Shown piece by piece: positions 1-8,331 of a stretch of DNA of 64,000 nt (position 1 is the stretch's first letter; each line of letters opens with the position of its first letter). Position numbers and translations under genes: made by a program. Source of the stretch: an uncultured Dietzia sp. Its GTDB lineage: Bacteria > Actinomycetota > Actinomycetes > Mycobacteriales > Mycobacteriaceae. The DNA is taken from positions 58,360-122,359 of the forward strand of contig NZ_CALMYY010000112.1 in the NCBI RefSeq assembly GCF_937873725.1. Direction: 5' to 3'. The notes under the pieces were generated by a model. It was not told where the DNA came from. It saw only the letters and a list, made by a program, of their open reading frames with translations, and ran no database searches.

Positions 1-395
1 GGGATCCCGTAGAGCAGGTTGACCGTTCCGTCGACAGGGTCGATGATCCAGCGCACCCGTCCGGGGCTCTCCGACGGCGGCGACGACGACGACAACGACG
101 ACGACGTTCCCGCCGTGGCGTGCTCGCCGCCCTCCTCTCCCAGGACCCGATCCCCGGGCCTGGCGCCGGCCACCCGGGCGCGCAGATGCTCCTCCACGGC
201 GGTGTCGATGACGGTGACGGGGTCGGTGACCGAGCTCTTCGAGCGCGCACCGAGACCCCCGGGGGCGATCTCCCGGGACATCCGACGGGCCACGTCGCCG
301 CCCGAGACCGCGAGCCGGTCGGCGAACTCCCTCAGCTCGTCGACCACGTCCGTGTATGTGTCTCCCGCACCCTCTTCGATCGTGTCCCTCGCCAC
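1..395 (-). CDS. Inositol monophosphatase family protein (SuhB-like), 3' end cut off by the window
   Basis: The minus-strand reading frame starts at a GTG (393-395) preceded by an AGGGGAG ribosome site and runs off the left edge, so only about 131 N-terminal residues are visible. Near the cut end it carries WIIDPVDGT followed by VNLLYGIP, the metal-binding DPxDGT motif of the IMPase family, which hydrolyses inositol-1-phosphate and related sugar phosphates with Mg2+. The preceding EEGG matches the family's other metal-ligand segment. Between the two lies an unusual serine run encoded by a GAC/CGA-type microsatellite. It is divergent from ppgK, the same arrangement as suhB (Rv2701c) and ppgK in M. 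tuberculosis. The exact substrate cannot be told from this fragment. Confidence 0.85.
   Translation of the reverse strand, partial: MARDTIEEGAGDTYTDVVDELREFADRLAVSGGDVARRMSREIAPGGLGARSKSSVTDPVTVIDTAVEEHLRARVAGARPGDRVLGEEGGEHATAGTSSSLSSSSPPSESPGRVRWIIDPVDGTVNLLYGI
80..106. repeat. CGA trinucleotide microsatellite
   Basis: A run of CGA units with one interruption (CAA) lies inside the IMPase-like gene. On the coding strand it reads as TCG codons with one TTG, giving a serine-rich loop of about ten residues just before the catalytic DPxDGT motif. Such a tract can change length by slippage in whole codons. Confidence 0.8.
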
Positions 396-553
396 ACCGA
401 CTCCCCTCGTCGTCGTCCCCGGATGCCGGCCACTCGGGGCACCGGGCGGATACGCTGACGAACGGGCGCTCGTCGCCCCCATCGTGCCCCGGCGGCCCGG
501 TGACCACCACCCACCCGCCGTGCTGCGCACGGCCAGTCCCGCGGGAGTCCCCG

Positions 554-1399
554 ATGCCCACCCCCAGCCCTGCCGAGAACGTCTCCCCGCCGGTCGCGTC
601 GACCGGGCTGGGAGTGGACGTCGGTGGCACCGGGATCAAGGTCGGGTTGGTCGACCTGGACTCCGGCGACCTCATGGGCGAACGGCTCATCCGTGACACG
701 CCGCAGCCGGCGACTCCGGACGCGATCGCCGAGACGATCCGCCAGATGGTCGAGGAGTTCGGGTGGGAGGGTCCGGTGGGGGTCGCCCTGCCGAGTGTCA
801 TCCACGAGGGAGTCGCGCGAGTCGCCCACAACATCGACCCCGCGTGGATCGGATGCGATGTGCACGACCTATTCGCGCGGCACCTCCCCGGGCATCCCGT
901 GGTCATGCTCAACGACGCCGACGCCGCGGGCCTGACCGAGGTCCACTACGGTGCCGGCGGGGGGAGCGAGGGGCTGGTGATCCTGCTGACCTTCGGCACC
1001 GGCATCGGGTCGGCGCTGCTGCTCGACGGTCGCCTCATCCCCAACACCGAGTTCGGCCACCTCCTCGTCCGGGACATCGCCGGACGCGGGGTCGACGAGG
1101 CCGAACACCTCGCGTCCGCAGCCGTGCGCGCGCGGGACGACCTCAGCTTCGAGGAATGGGCCCCGCACGTGAGCAACGTGCTGCGCTCCATCGAAGACCT
1201 GCTGTGGCCCAGGGCGTTCGTACTGGGAGGCGGGGTCAGCGAGTCTGCCTCAGAATGGTTTCCCCTCCTGGACAACCGCACCCCCGTCCGCGCGGCCGTG
1301 CGGCTCAACGACGCCGGGATCATCGGTGCAGCGCTCTACGCGGCCGCGCACGTTGGTCTCGTCGATCTCGCGGACGAACTGTCCCCGGACAGCTACTGA
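554..1399 (+). CDS. ppgK: Polyphosphate/ATP glucokinase (PPGK)
   Basis: This 281-residue ROK-family kinase phosphorylates glucose to glucose-6-phosphate using polyphosphate or ATP. The N-terminal phosphate-binding loop GVDVGGTGIK lies at about residues 19-28. It is followed by the catalytic-aspartate segment LNDADAAGLTE, the second phosphate loop LLTFGTGIGSA and the NTEFGHL segment, all close to M. tuberculosis PPGK. The ATG at 554 has GGGAG eight bases upstream and gives a protein of normal length; the open frame extends further upstream but without family similarity. It is divergent from the IMPase gene and lies directly before sigA, as in mycobacteria and corynebacteria. Confidence 0.93.
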   Translation: MPTPSPAENVSPPVASTGLGVDVGGTGIKVGLVDLDSGDLMGERLIRDTPQPATPDAIAETIRQMVEEFGWEGPVGVALPSVIHEGVARVAHNIDPAWIGCDVHDLFARHLPGHPVVMLNDADAAGLTEVHYGAGGGSEGLVILLTFGTGIGSALLLDGRLIPNTEFGHLLVRDIAGRGVDEAEHLASAAVRARDDLSFEEWAPHVSNVLRSIEDLLWPRAFVLGGGVSESASEWFPLLDNRTPVRAAVRLNDAGIIGAALYAAAHVGLVDLADELSPDSY

Positions 1400-1444
1400 C
1401 CCATTTCAGCCCCGCCTGATGCGACCTCCGGGCGCGTTCCTCGT

Positions 1445-1450
1445 TACAAT
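1445..1450 (+). promoter_or_regulatory. Probable -10 element of the sigA promoter
   Basis: TACAAT fits the actinobacterial -10 consensus TANNNT and lies about 130 bases before the sigA start. No convincing -35 hexamer is visible at the expected distance, which is common for constitutive actinobacterial promoters. It sits just past the ppgK stop codon, so sigA probably has its own promoter. Confidence 0.45.
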
Positions 1451-1579
1451 GGCGCAGGCCGGGAACACGTACCGGCCGGGGACGGGCCCGGTACCGCAAG
1501 GCGGACGGCTCGTGTGTCGGTAGACGACGCGATATCGTTCCCCGTTTCCCATCGAGTTACCGGTTGTGAAGGGGCGTTT

Positions 1580-2962
1580 GTGGCAGCCACGAAGACCACC
1601 AGTTCGGATTCCGCGATGAGCGGCGATCCGTCGGACACCGAGGTCACGAGCGAGGCCCCTGCCAAGAAGACCGCCGCGCGCAAGGCGCCGGCGAAGAAGG
1701 CCGCGGCCAAGAAGACCGCGGCGCGAAAGGCGCCGGCCAAGAAGACGGCCGCCAAGAAAACCGCGGCGAAGAAGACCGCAGCCAAGAAGACCGCGGCTCC
1801 GGCCGACGCCGTGGCTGGGGACGCCCCGGTCGAGGAGGAGCCCACCGACGCGCTCGAGGTCGAGCCGGACACCGCAGAACTCGAGGATGTCGAGGTCGAG
1901 GTCGACGACGTGGAGGACGTCGAGGCCGACGAGGAGACCAAGGCCGCGCCGACCGCCAAGGACAAGGCGTCGGGCGACTTCGTCTGGGATGAGGACGAGT
2001 CCGAGGCCCTGCGCCAGGCGCGCAAGGACGCCGAGCTGACCGCCTCCGCCGACTCCGTACGCGCGTACCTCAAGCAGATCGGCAAGGTCGCCCTCCTCAA
2101 CGCCGAGGAGGAGGTCGAGCTGGCCAAGCGCATCGAGGCCGGCCTGTACGCCACCTGGTTCCAGGCGCAGGTCGCCGAGCGCGGGGAGAAGCTCACCACC
2201 GCGCAGAAGCGTGATTACCGATGGATCGAGCGCGACGGCGTCCGCGCCAAGAACCACCTGCTCGAGGCCAACCTGCGACTCGTCGTCTCCCTGGCCAAGC
2301 GCTACACCGGCCGCGGCATGGCGTTCCTGGACCTCATCCAGGAGGGCAACCTCGGTCTGATCCGCGCGGTCGAGAAGTTCGACTACACCAAGGGCTACAA
2401 GTTCTCGACCTACGCCACCTGGTGGATCCGGCAGGCCATCACCCGCGCGATGGCCGACCAGGCCCGCACCATCCGTATCCCGGTGCACATGGTCGAGGTC
2501 ATCAACAAGCTCGGGCGTATCCAGCGTGAGCTGCTCCAGGACCTGGGCCGCGAGCCCACCCCCGAGGAGCTCGCCAAGGAGATGGACATCACGCCGGAGA
2601 AGGTGCTGGAGATCCAGCAGTACGCCCGGGAGCCGATCTCGCTCGACCAGACCATCGGCGACGAGGGCGACTCGCAGCTCGGTGACTTCATCGAGGACTC
2701 CGAGGCCGTGGTGGCCGTGGACGCCGTGAGCTTCACACTCCTGCAGGACCAGCTCCGTTCCGTCCTCGACACGCTGTCCGAGCGTGAGGCGGGTGTGGTG
2801 CGGCTGCGCTTCGGCCTCACCGACGGGCTGCCGCGCACCCTCGACGAGATCGGGCAGGTCTACGGGGTCACGCGCGAGCGGATCCGGCAGATCGAGTCCA
2901 AGACGATGTCGAAGCTGCGCCATCCCTCGCGTTCCCAGGTGCTGCGCGACTACCTGGACTGA
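1580..2962 (+). CDS. sigA: Primary (housekeeping) RNA polymerase sigma factor SigA
   Basis: This 460-residue group 1 sigma-70 factor directs RNA polymerase to housekeeping promoters. After a lysine/alanine-rich repeat region (about residues 25-75) and an acidic linker comes the conserved mycobacterial block [17 protein letters not shown]. Region 1.2 begins near residue 157. Regions 2.1-2.4 include [14 protein letters not shown], and region 4.2 ends with [20 protein letters not shown] chose the GTG at 1580 because it yields MAATK, the start of M. tuberculosis SigA, and has an AAGGGG site upstream; an in-frame GTG at 1514 would add 22 unrelated residues. A strong hairpin follows the stop codon. 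Confidence 0.97.
   Translation: MAATKTTSSDSAMSGDPSDTEVTSEAPAKKTAARKAPAKKAAAKKTAARKAPAKKTAAKKTAAKKTAAKKTAAPADAVAGDAPVEEEPTDALEVEPDTAELEDVEVEVDDVEDVEADEETKAAPTAKDKASGDFVWDEDESEALRQARKDAELTASADSVRAYLKQIGKVALLNAEEEVELAKRIEAGLYATWFQAQVAERGEKLTTAQKRDYRWIERDGVRAKNHLLEANLRLVVSLAKRYTGRGMAFLDLIQEGNLGLIRAVEKFDYTKGYKFSTYATWWIRQAITRAMADQARTIRIPVHMVEVINKLGRIQRELLQDLGREPTPEELAKEMDITPEKVLEIQQYAREPISLDQTIGDEGDSQLGDFIEDSEAVVAVDAVSFTLLQDQLRSVLDTLSEREAGVVRLRFGLTDGLPRTLDEIGQVYGVTRERIRQIESKTMSKLRHPSRSQVLRDYLD
1661..1797 (+). repeat. Degenerate Lys/Ala codon repeats in sigA
   Basis: Imperfect repeats of GCCAAGAAGACCGCG encode units such as [10 protein letters not shown] and AAKKT. The resulting tail resembles a histone H1 C-terminus. 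The repeats lie before the conserved sigma regions, in the part of SigA that varies most between species. Confidence 0.8.
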
Positions 2963-2978
2963 CCAGCGCTTCACAGCT

Positions 2979-3014
2979 CCCCGGGCCTCCGTCGCGTGCG
3001 ACGGAGGCCCGGGG
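2979..3014 (+). terminator. Hairpin terminator after sigA
   Basis: A perfect 16-bp GC-rich stem (2979-2994 with 2999-3014) and a CGTG loop begin 17 bases after the sigA stop codon. There is no U-tract, which is common for actinobacterial terminators. It separates sigA from the small-peptide unit. Confidence 0.75.
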
Positions 3015-3058
3015 TGCGTCCGGACCCGGCGGGAACTCTAGGCGCCACCCACGTGCAA

Positions 3059-3087
3059 TTGTGCCTTAGCTCATATTCAGCTATGGT
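3059..3087 (+). promoter_or_regulatory. Sigma-70-type promoter of the two-peptide unit
   Basis: TTGTGC (3059-3064) and TATGGT (3082-3087) are separated by exactly 17 bases, close to the housekeeping consensus. The stretch is clearly more AT-rich than its surroundings. A small inverted repeat GGGATG/CATCCC (3099-3104 with 3112-3117) lies in the leader before the first peptide. Confidence 0.6.
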
Positions 3088-3146
3088 TTCCGGACAAGGG
3101 GATGTCAACGGCATCCCACATCGCACGATCGCACAAGGAGGCCCCT

Positions 3147-3296
3147 ATGGGTTCTTTCGCAGCACTTATCCAAGAAGACCCCGCAAAGTTGGCTGATCTC
3201 TTCGCCATCGTCGAATTCTTCGACGGTAGCCTCGGCAACCTCTTCGGGTCACTCGGCCGGGTCCTCGGCTCAACCGACGAGATAATGCCGGTCTGA
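3147..3296 (+). CDS. 49-residue acidic peptide, candidate PorA/PorH-type channel subunit
   Basis: The start ATG at 3147 has a perfect AAGGAGG site five bases upstream; an in-frame ATG at 3102 lacks one. The product has no signal peptide and no classical membrane segment. It is acidic (seven Asp/Glu against two Lys/Arg), and its centre (ADLFAIVEFFDGSLGNLF) can form an amphipathic helix with Gly/Ser-spaced hydrophobic residues. Size, acidity, lack of signal and tandem pairing match corynebacterial PorA (45 residues) and PorH (57 residues), which form outer-membrane (mycomembrane) channels and carry mycolic acid on serine. Serines 3, 29, 35 and 42 are possible sites. Codons are more A/T-ending than in neighbours. 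The gene is very likely real; the function is inferred from features, not from a search. Confidence 0.72.
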   Translation: MGSFAALIQEDPAKLADLFAIVEFFDGSLGNLFGSLGRVLGSTDEIMPV

Positions 3297-3337
3297 CCCA
3301 CTCCCCTCTCGACCCATACATAGTCAAAGGAGTACAT

Positions 3338-3475
3338 ATGACCTCGATCGAGAACATCCTCGGTACCGTCGCGAAGGTGCTGGGCAGCGTCCTGGGAGTC
3401 GGCGTCGGCTCGTTGGCAAATATTACGGAGGCGATCTCCGGCATCAGCGAGGGCGGTTCCCCGGACCCGTCCTGA
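3338..3475 (+). CDS. 45-residue acidic peptide, second candidate PorA/PorH-type channel subunit
   Basis: The ATG at 3338 follows an AAAGGAG site with ideal spacing, 41 bases after the first peptide's stop, so the two are probably co-transcribed and made in similar amounts. The 45-residue product (four acidic residues, one lysine) has a hydrophobic Gly/Val/Leu-rich core, KVLGSVLGVGVGSLANI, and a C-terminal serine. PorH of C. glutamicum is mycoloylated at a serine close to its C-terminus, so this terminal serine is notable. No signal sequence is present. It could alternatively be a small membrane-active or toxin-like peptide; the pairing and the mycolate-bacterial context favour a two-component porin. 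Confidence 0.7.
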   Translation: MTSIENILGTVAKVLGSVLGVGVGSLANITEAISGISEGGSPDPS

Positions 3476-3490
3476 CGCATCGCTCCGCGG

Positions 3491-3529
3491 ACGTGAACGC
3501 CCCGGCCTCGACGGCCGGGGCGTTCACGT
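3491..3529. terminator. Bidirectional hairpin terminator
   Basis: A perfect 17-bp stem (3491-3507 with 3513-3529) with a TCGAC loop lies between the second peptide gene and the convergent helicase gene. It can serve both strands. Confidence 0.8.
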
Positions 3530-3543
3530 GTGACTGGGCGCAG

Positions 3544-5382
3544 TCACCAGCTCCGCAGCACGGTGATCCGTTCGCGGATCTGCTCGGCCGAGGCCATCGG
3601 CACCGGAGGACCGCCGCAGGAGTTGCGGAGTTGCGTGTGGATCGCCCCGTGTGACTTGCCCAGCCGGCCCGAGTACACCGACACGAGCGTGTTGAGCTGG
3701 CGGCGGAGGTCCTTGAGTTCGGCTGCCGAGGCCACTCTGTCGGCCGCTGCGCCCGCGTGTGCCCCCGGACCCGCGACGTTCCCGGGGATGGTCGCACCGG
3801 ACACCGCGGGGTCGGCGCCAACAACCGCGACCGAGCCCGGTGCGGACCCCGCCTCACCGGATGCGCGCCGGATCTGTTCCTTTTCCCGTTGGCGCAGCAG
3901 CGCCTTGACATCGTCAGCCCCGAGTAGCCCGGGGAGCCCGATGTAGTCGGCCTCCTCCTCGCTGCCGGCGAACGTAGCGGTGCCGTAGGACGAGCCCTCG
4001 TAGACGATCTGATCGAGTTCTGCGTCCGCGCCGAGGGAGATGTACCCGCGGTCCTCCTCGTCCTCGGTGTTCTCGTCCTGTTGCTGGTTGGCCTGGGCGA
4101 GGAGCTGGTCCTCAAGCCCCTCCTCCCGGTGCGGCTTGCCCAGGACGTGGTCGCGCTGGGCCTCCATCTGGGAGGCCAGCTGGAGCAGCACGGGAACGGA
4201 CGGCAGGAACACCGACGCGGTCTCCCCCGGCCTACGGGATCGGACGAACCGACCGATCGCCTGCGCGAAGTACAGGGGGGTCGACGCGCTGGTCGCGTAC
4301 ACGCCCACGCACAGACGCGGGACGTCGACGCCCTCGGACACCATCCGCACGGCGACCATCCACTCGTCTGTCGAGTCGGAGAACGTCCCGATCCGGCTGG
4401 AGGCGGCGGGATCGTCGGAGAGCACCACGACGGGGGCGCGCCCGGTGATCTCCGTGAGCAACGCGGCGTATTCGCGCGCACGTTCCTGGTCGGTGGCGAT
4501 CACCAGCCCGCCGGCGTCGGGCACGCCGCCGGCCCGGATCTGACGGAGCCGGGTGTGCGCGGCCTGGAGCACCGCGGGCATCCAGTCGCCGTGGGGATCG
4601 AGTGCGACCCGCCACGCGCGCGAGGTCTGGTCCGCGCTGAGCGGCTCGCCGAGTCGGGCCGAGAACTCCTCGCCGGCGTTGGTACGCCACCGGGCCTCAC
4701 CCGAGTAGGCCAGGAACACGACCGGCCGGACCACGCCATCCGCCAGCGCGTCGGCGTACCCGTAAGAGTGGTCCGCCTTGGACCTCTGGTGGCCCTGCCC
4801 GTCGGGCTCGTAGGTGACGAAGGGAATGGGGCTGTCGTCGGAACGGAACGGGGTTCCGGTCAGCGACAGTCGACGTTCCGCGTCATCGAACGCCTCCCGG
4901 ATGCCGTCGCCCCAGCTCTTGGCGTCGCCCCCGTGGTGGATCTCGTCCAGGATCACCAGGGTCCGCCGTGACGCGGTGCGTTCACGGTGCTTGAACGGGT
5001 GGGCCGCCACCTGGGCGTAGGTCACCACGACACCGTGATACTCCGGCGCCAGGGCCCCCGAGGAGTTCGAGTACTCGGGGTCGAGGGCTATGCCCGCACG
5101 GGCCGCAGCCTCCGCCCACTGGTACTTGAGGTGCTCGGTGGGGGCCACCACGGTGATCGCGTCGACCGTCCGGTCCGTCAGCAACTCGGTGGCCACACGC
5201 AGCCCGAAGGTCGTCTTACCGGCGCCGGGCGTGGCCACGGCGAGGAAGTCCTTGGGCCGCGCCATGAGGTACTTGCGCAGCGCGGTCCGCTGCCATGCGC
5301 GCAACGGCGCACCCCCGGTGACCGGGTTCGTGGCGTCAGCGGTCTGTTCCTCCGAGCCCGGGACCGCGCCGGGGTCACTCAC
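3544..5382 (-). CDS. DEAD/DEAH-box superfamily 2 helicase
   Basis: This 612-residue protein has helicase motif I, ATPGAGKTTFG, at residues 50-60 and motif II as DEIH at 146-149. Motif III is SLTGTPFR, and the C-terminal helicase domain carries QAIGRFVRSRRPG (motif VI). Such proteins unwind or remodel nucleic acid using ATP; the substrate is unknown. The C-terminal part is rich in Glu and Gln and less conserved. The GTG start overlaps the end of the upstream DUF3039 gene by 8 bases, so the two genes form an operon. It is convergent with the small-peptide unit. Confidence 0.88.
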   Translation of the reverse strand: MSDPGAVPGSEEQTADATNPVTGGAPLRAWQRTALRKYLMARPKDFLAVATPGAGKTTFGLRVATELLTDRTVDAITVVAPTEHLKYQWAEAAARAGIALDPEYSNSSGALAPEYHGVVVTYAQVAAHPFKHRERTASRRTLVILDEIHHGGDAKSWGDGIREAFDDAERRLSLTGTPFRSDDSPIPFVTYEPDGQGHQRSKADHSYGYADALADGVVRPVVFLAYSGEARWRTNAGEEFSARLGEPLSADQTSRAWRVALDPHGDWMPAVLQAAHTRLRQIRAGGVPDAGGLVIATDQERAREYAALLTEITGRAPVVVLSDDPAASSRIGTFSDSTDEWMVAVRMVSEGVDVPRLCVGVYATSASTPLYFAQAIGRFVRSRRPGETASVFLPSVPVLLQLASQMEAQRDHVLGKPHREEGLEDQLLAQANQQQDENTEDEEDRGYISLGADAELDQIVYEGSSYGTATFAGSEEEADYIGLPGLLGADDVKALLRQREKEQIRRASGEAGSAPGSVAVVGADPAVSGATIPGNVAGPGAHAGAAADRVASAAELKDLRRQLNTLVSVYSGRLGKSHGAIHTQLRNSCGGPPVPMASAEQIRERITVLRSW

Positions 5383-5620
5383 CAGGCTTCAGGGTCTCGT
5401 AGACGCGCTTGCACTCGGGGCACACGGGGGAACCGGGCTTGGCGGACCTGGTCACGGGGAAGACCTCACCGCAGAGAGCGATCACGTAGGTGCCCATGAC
5501 CGCGCTCTCGGCGATCTTGCTCTTGTCCACGTAGTGGAAGAACTTGGGCGCATCGTCCTGCGTCTCCTCGGTCGTCGTGACCTCGGGGCGCTCTAGTGTC
5601 TTGGTCCGGGTGGTGCTCAC
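5375..5620 (-). CDS. DUF3039 small protein (Rv2708c-like)
   Basis: This 81-residue protein is conserved in actinobacteria, where it lies close to sigB. Residues 26-75 carry the family block FFHYVDKSKIAESAVMGTYV. The pairs CGEVF and CPECK provide two cysteine sites that could bind zinc. The function is unknown. The GTG at 5620 is the best start and lies 57 bases from the divergent DUF3099 gene, so the two share a promoter region. The end overlaps the helicase start. Confidence 0.85.
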   Translation of the reverse strand: MSTTRTKTLERPEVTTTEETQDDAPKFFHYVDKSKIAESAVMGTYVIALCGEVFPVTRSAKPGSPVCPECKRVYETLKPGE

Positions 5621-5677
5621 CCCCTCATGATGCCGCACCCGGCGGTCGCCGCGCCAACCCCGGAGTACCTTGGGGCC

Positions 5678-6160
5678 ATGGCACCCGACTTCCGACGCAA
5701 GCGGTCCGCGGATCGGGACGACACGTCGGCACCCGTCCTCATCACCGCTGCGCGGGCGTCCTACCAGGAGGAACTGGCGGCCAGGAAGAAGCGCTACTTC
5801 CTCCTCATGGGCATCCGGATCCCGGCCCTGCTGCTGGCCGCCGGGGCGCTCGCGCTGTGGAACAACCCGTGGATCGCCTTCGCCATAGTCGCCGGGTCCA
5901 TCCCCATCCCGTGGATAGCGGTGATCGGCGCCAACGACAGGCCGCCGCTGCCCAAAGGACAGGCGCGGCGGTACACCGCGGGTGCCCTCTCCAACCACAC
6001 CCCGTACGCGTTGCCGCCCGGACTCACCGGGAACCCGACCCGGGGCACCACCGGCGGTGGTGCCGGCGGTGGTGCCGGCGGGCAGGACACCTCGCCCGGC
6101 GGCGCGGCTGACCCGGGTCCCGGGACGTCGCGCCCCGACGAGAGTGATCCCGCACCGTGA
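5678..6160 (+). CDS. DUF3099 membrane protein (Rv2709-like)
   Basis: This 160-residue protein has the DUF3099 signature ITAARASYQEELAARKKRY at about residues 24-42. Two hydrophobic segments follow (roughly residues 45-65 and 67-85), joined by NNPW, and then a glycine- and proline-rich tail. It is probably a small two-pass inner-membrane protein of unknown role. I chose the ATG at 5678 because it precedes the conserved part. The stop overlaps the methyltransferase GTG by 4 bases (GTGA). It stands before sigB as in mycobacteria. Confidence 0.85.
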   Translation: MAPDFRRKRSADRDDTSAPVLITAARASYQEELAARKKRYFLLMGIRIPALLLAAGALALWNNPWIAFAIVAGSIPIPWIAVIGANDRPPLPKGQARRYTAGALSNHTPYALPPGLTGNPTRGTTGGGAGGGAGGQDTSPGGAADPGPGTSRPDESDPAP

Positions 6161-7770
6161 CCCGCCCCTCCCCCACCCTCGCCGAGCTCGCGCCCATGCT
6201 GGCGGAGGCGTTCCGCGCCCACGGGTACACGGTCGACGGGCTGGCGGAATCGCTGGGGGCGGAGGCGATCTCCGCGCTCGCCCGGTCCGACGCCCCGTCC
6301 GTCCGCCGCCACGCCCGCGCCGCGGGACCGGCCGGGCTGCTGGTCCGGCTGTTCGTCCTCGGGGACGCCCTCCCCGAGGCCGGGGTCGCCGCGGCGCTGC
6401 GGGGCATCGACGTGGAGGACGGGATCGCCGCCGGACTGTGGACCCGGCCCGGGCAGCCCACCGGGACGCTCCGCGCCTTGGTCGACCTGCGCCCCGTCGA
6501 CACCGGCCACGGAACCCGATGGGTGTTCGCGGATCCCGACGGGTCGATGGTCCACGCCGACACGCGGCCGGACCACGTCCTGGGGATCGGCCAGGCCACC
6601 CTCTCGCTGCTGCGGATCACGCCGACCTCCCCCGTGGACACCGTGCTGGACCTGGGAACGGGCTGCGGCATCCAGTTGGTCCACGCCCTCGAGACCTGCC
6701 GACGGTCCACGGGGACCGACATCACCCCGCGCTGCCTCGAGCTGGCCGCCGCCACCCTGGCCATCAACGGCCTGCAGGCGGAACTGCTGAACGGCCCCTG
6801 GTTCGAGCCGGTCTCGGGACGGAGGTTCGACAGGATCGTCGCCAACCCGCCGTTCGTCGTGGGCCCCTCGCAACCCGGTCACTCGTATCGCGAGTCCGGG
6901 ATGGCGCTCGACGGCGCCAGCCGGACCGTCATCTCGGGCGCCCCCGCCCACCTCGCCGAGGGCGGGACCGCGATCCTCCTCGCGTCGTGGGTGGAGGGCG
7001 CCGCCGACGACTGGCGGTCCCGTGTCGCCTCGTGGGTCCCCGCCGAGGGCGTGGACGCCTGGATCCTGCGTCGGGACTCCTCGGACCCCGAGCTCTACGT
7101 GTGGACGTGGCTCACCGACGAGGGGATGGACCCGCGGGACGAGTCCACCGCCCGCGCGGCCGACGCCTGGCTCGACCACTTCCAGGCGGAGGGCGTCTCG
7201 GGCATCGGCTTCGGGTACGTCTTCCTGCGGCGGGTCGACGGCCCGTCGTCGGTGTTGTGCGAGGACCTCACCCATCCCTTCGGTGAGGGGTTGGGCGACG
7301 AGGCCGAGGCGTACTTCGCGCGGACCGCATGGCTGCGGGGGGCCGCCGAGCGGCACGGCGGCCAGGCCCCGGCGCTGGACGCCACGGTCTTCACCGTCTC
7401 CCCCGACGTCCGCCTCCACATGTCGGAGTCCCTCGCCCCCGGCCGGCCCGAGGACGGCGCCGACGATCCCGGCGCCCGCCTCGCGGGCACCACGGTGGTC
7501 GAACGGGTCACCGGCGCACGGTGGCGTCACGAGATCGATCCGCTCACCGCCACCGTCCTCCGCGGCGCGCGCATGGGGGCGCTTCCCCTCGAGGACCTCG
7601 TCGTCCTCGCCGCCGCCGGCGCCGGCGAGGACCCCGACGCGCTCGCGGACCCCGTGCGCCGGGTCATGGCCGACCTGTTCCTCCACGGATTCGTCGTGCC
7701 GGCCGGTGTCCCCGGGCTGCTGCCCCCCGGCACCGCCGTGGCGTCGCCTCCCGCCGAGGGCGCCGGATGA
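6157..7770 (+). CDS. Class I SAM-dependent methyltransferase, DUF7059-type N-terminus
   Basis: This 537-residue protein has an N-terminal helical domain, then the SAM-binding motif [11 protein letters not shown] near residue 165 and the catalytic NPPF near residue 230. NPPF/NPPY motifs are typical of methyltransferases acting on amide or exocyclic amino nitrogens, such as release-factor glutamine or rRNA guanine/adenine. A large C-terminal region of about 200 residues is additional. The substrate cannot be told from sequence. It overlaps DUF3099 upstream (GTGA) and dtd downstream (ATGA), so the three genes are translationally coupled. Confidence 0.85.
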   Translation: MTRPSPTLAELAPMLAEAFRAHGYTVDGLAESLGAEAISALARSDAPSVRRHARAAGPAGLLVRLFVLGDALPEAGVAAALRGIDVEDGIAAGLWTRPGQPTGTLRALVDLRPVDTGHGTRWVFADPDGSMVHADTRPDHVLGIGQATLSLLRITPTSPVDTVLDLGTGCGIQLVHALETCRRSTGTDITPRCLELAAATLAINGLQAELLNGPWFEPVSGRRFDRIVANPPFVVGPSQPGHSYRESGMALDGASRTVISGAPAHLAEGGTAILLASWVEGAADDWRSRVASWVPAEGVDAWILRRDSSDPELYVWTWLTDEGMDPRDESTARAADAWLDHFQAEGVSGIGFGYVFLRRVDGPSSVLCEDLTHPFGEGLGDEAEAYFARTAWLRGAAERHGGQAPALDATVFTVSPDVRLHMSESLAPGRPEDGADDPGARLAGTTVVERVTGARWRHEIDPLTATVLRGARMGALPLEDLVVLAAAGAGEDPDALADPVRRVMADLFLHGFVVPAGVPGLLPPGTAVASPPAEGAG

Positions 7771-8204
7771 GGGCGGTCGTCGCCCGGGTCACCGAGTCGT
7801 CGGTCACCGTCGACGGCGAGGTGGTGGGTGCCCTTCCGGGCCCCGGACTGTTGGTGCTGGTGGGGGTGTCCGTCGACGACGACGAGGCGGACGTCGACAC
7901 GATGGTCCGCAAGATCTCGGAACTGCGGATCCTCCACGACGAGAAGAGCGCGGTCGACGTCGGAGCGCCGGTGCTGGTCGTCAGCCAGTTCACGCTCCTG
8001 GGCTCGACCTCCCGGGGCCGCAGGCCGTCATGGTCCCGCGCGGCGCCGGGAGCCCGGGCCGAACCACTGGTGGAGGCGGTGGCGACGGGGCTCCGCGCTC
8101 GCGGGCTGAACGTGGCCACCGGGGCGTTCGGCGCGACGATGCAGGTCCACTCGGTCAACGACGGCCCCTTCACCGTCATCGTGGAGACCGCCGGGTCGCG
8201 CTGA
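7767..8204 (+). CDS. dtd: D-aminoacyl-tRNA deacylase
   Basis: This 145-residue protein matches Dtd, which hydrolyses D-amino acids and mischarged glycine from tRNA to protect translation. It begins with the usual [19 protein letters not shown], has the active-site motif SQFTLLG near residues 73-79, and ends with NDGPFTV, where most family members have NDGPVT. The length is normal. The ATG overlaps the methyltransferase stop codon. Confidence 0.95.
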   Translation: MRAVVARVTESSVTVDGEVVGALPGPGLLVLVGVSVDDDEADVDTMVRKISELRILHDEKSAVDVGAPVLVVSQFTLLGSTSRGRRPSWSRAAPGARAEPLVEAVATGLRARGLNVATGAFGATMQVHSVNDGPFTVIVETAGSR

Positions 8205-8205
8205 C

Positions 8206-8232
8206 GGGAACATTCCGGATACCCCCGCCGTT
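8206..8232 (+). promoter_or_regulatory. ECF sigma (SigE/SigH-type) promoter of sigB
   Basis: GGGAACA (8206-8212), 16 bases, then CGTT (8229-8232) fits the mycobacterial SigE/SigH consensus. It begins one base after the dtd stop and about 100 bases before sigB. In M. tuberculosis, sigB is likewise transcribed by extracytoplasmic stress sigma factors. Confidence 0.7.
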
Positions 8233-8331
8233 GTAGCTGTACGTGACCGTGACCCGGACACGCGCCTGATCCGTCCACCAGCAACCGACCGCCTGCCCCG
8301 ATGTCGCCCGGGCCGGGCAGGAGGAGGAGAC

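Noticed and set aside
1406..2974. 522-residue minus-strand open frame opposite sigA
   Set aside because: It is a mirror of the sigA codon pattern (high GC third positions); its Leu/Gly/Arg-rich repeats come from the Lys/Ala repeats. sigA is certain on the plus strand.
5794..7686. 630-residue minus-strand open frame opposite the methyltransferase
   Set aside because: Low-complexity Gly/Arg/Val product without motifs; the plus strand encodes a clear methyltransferase with coupled neighbours.
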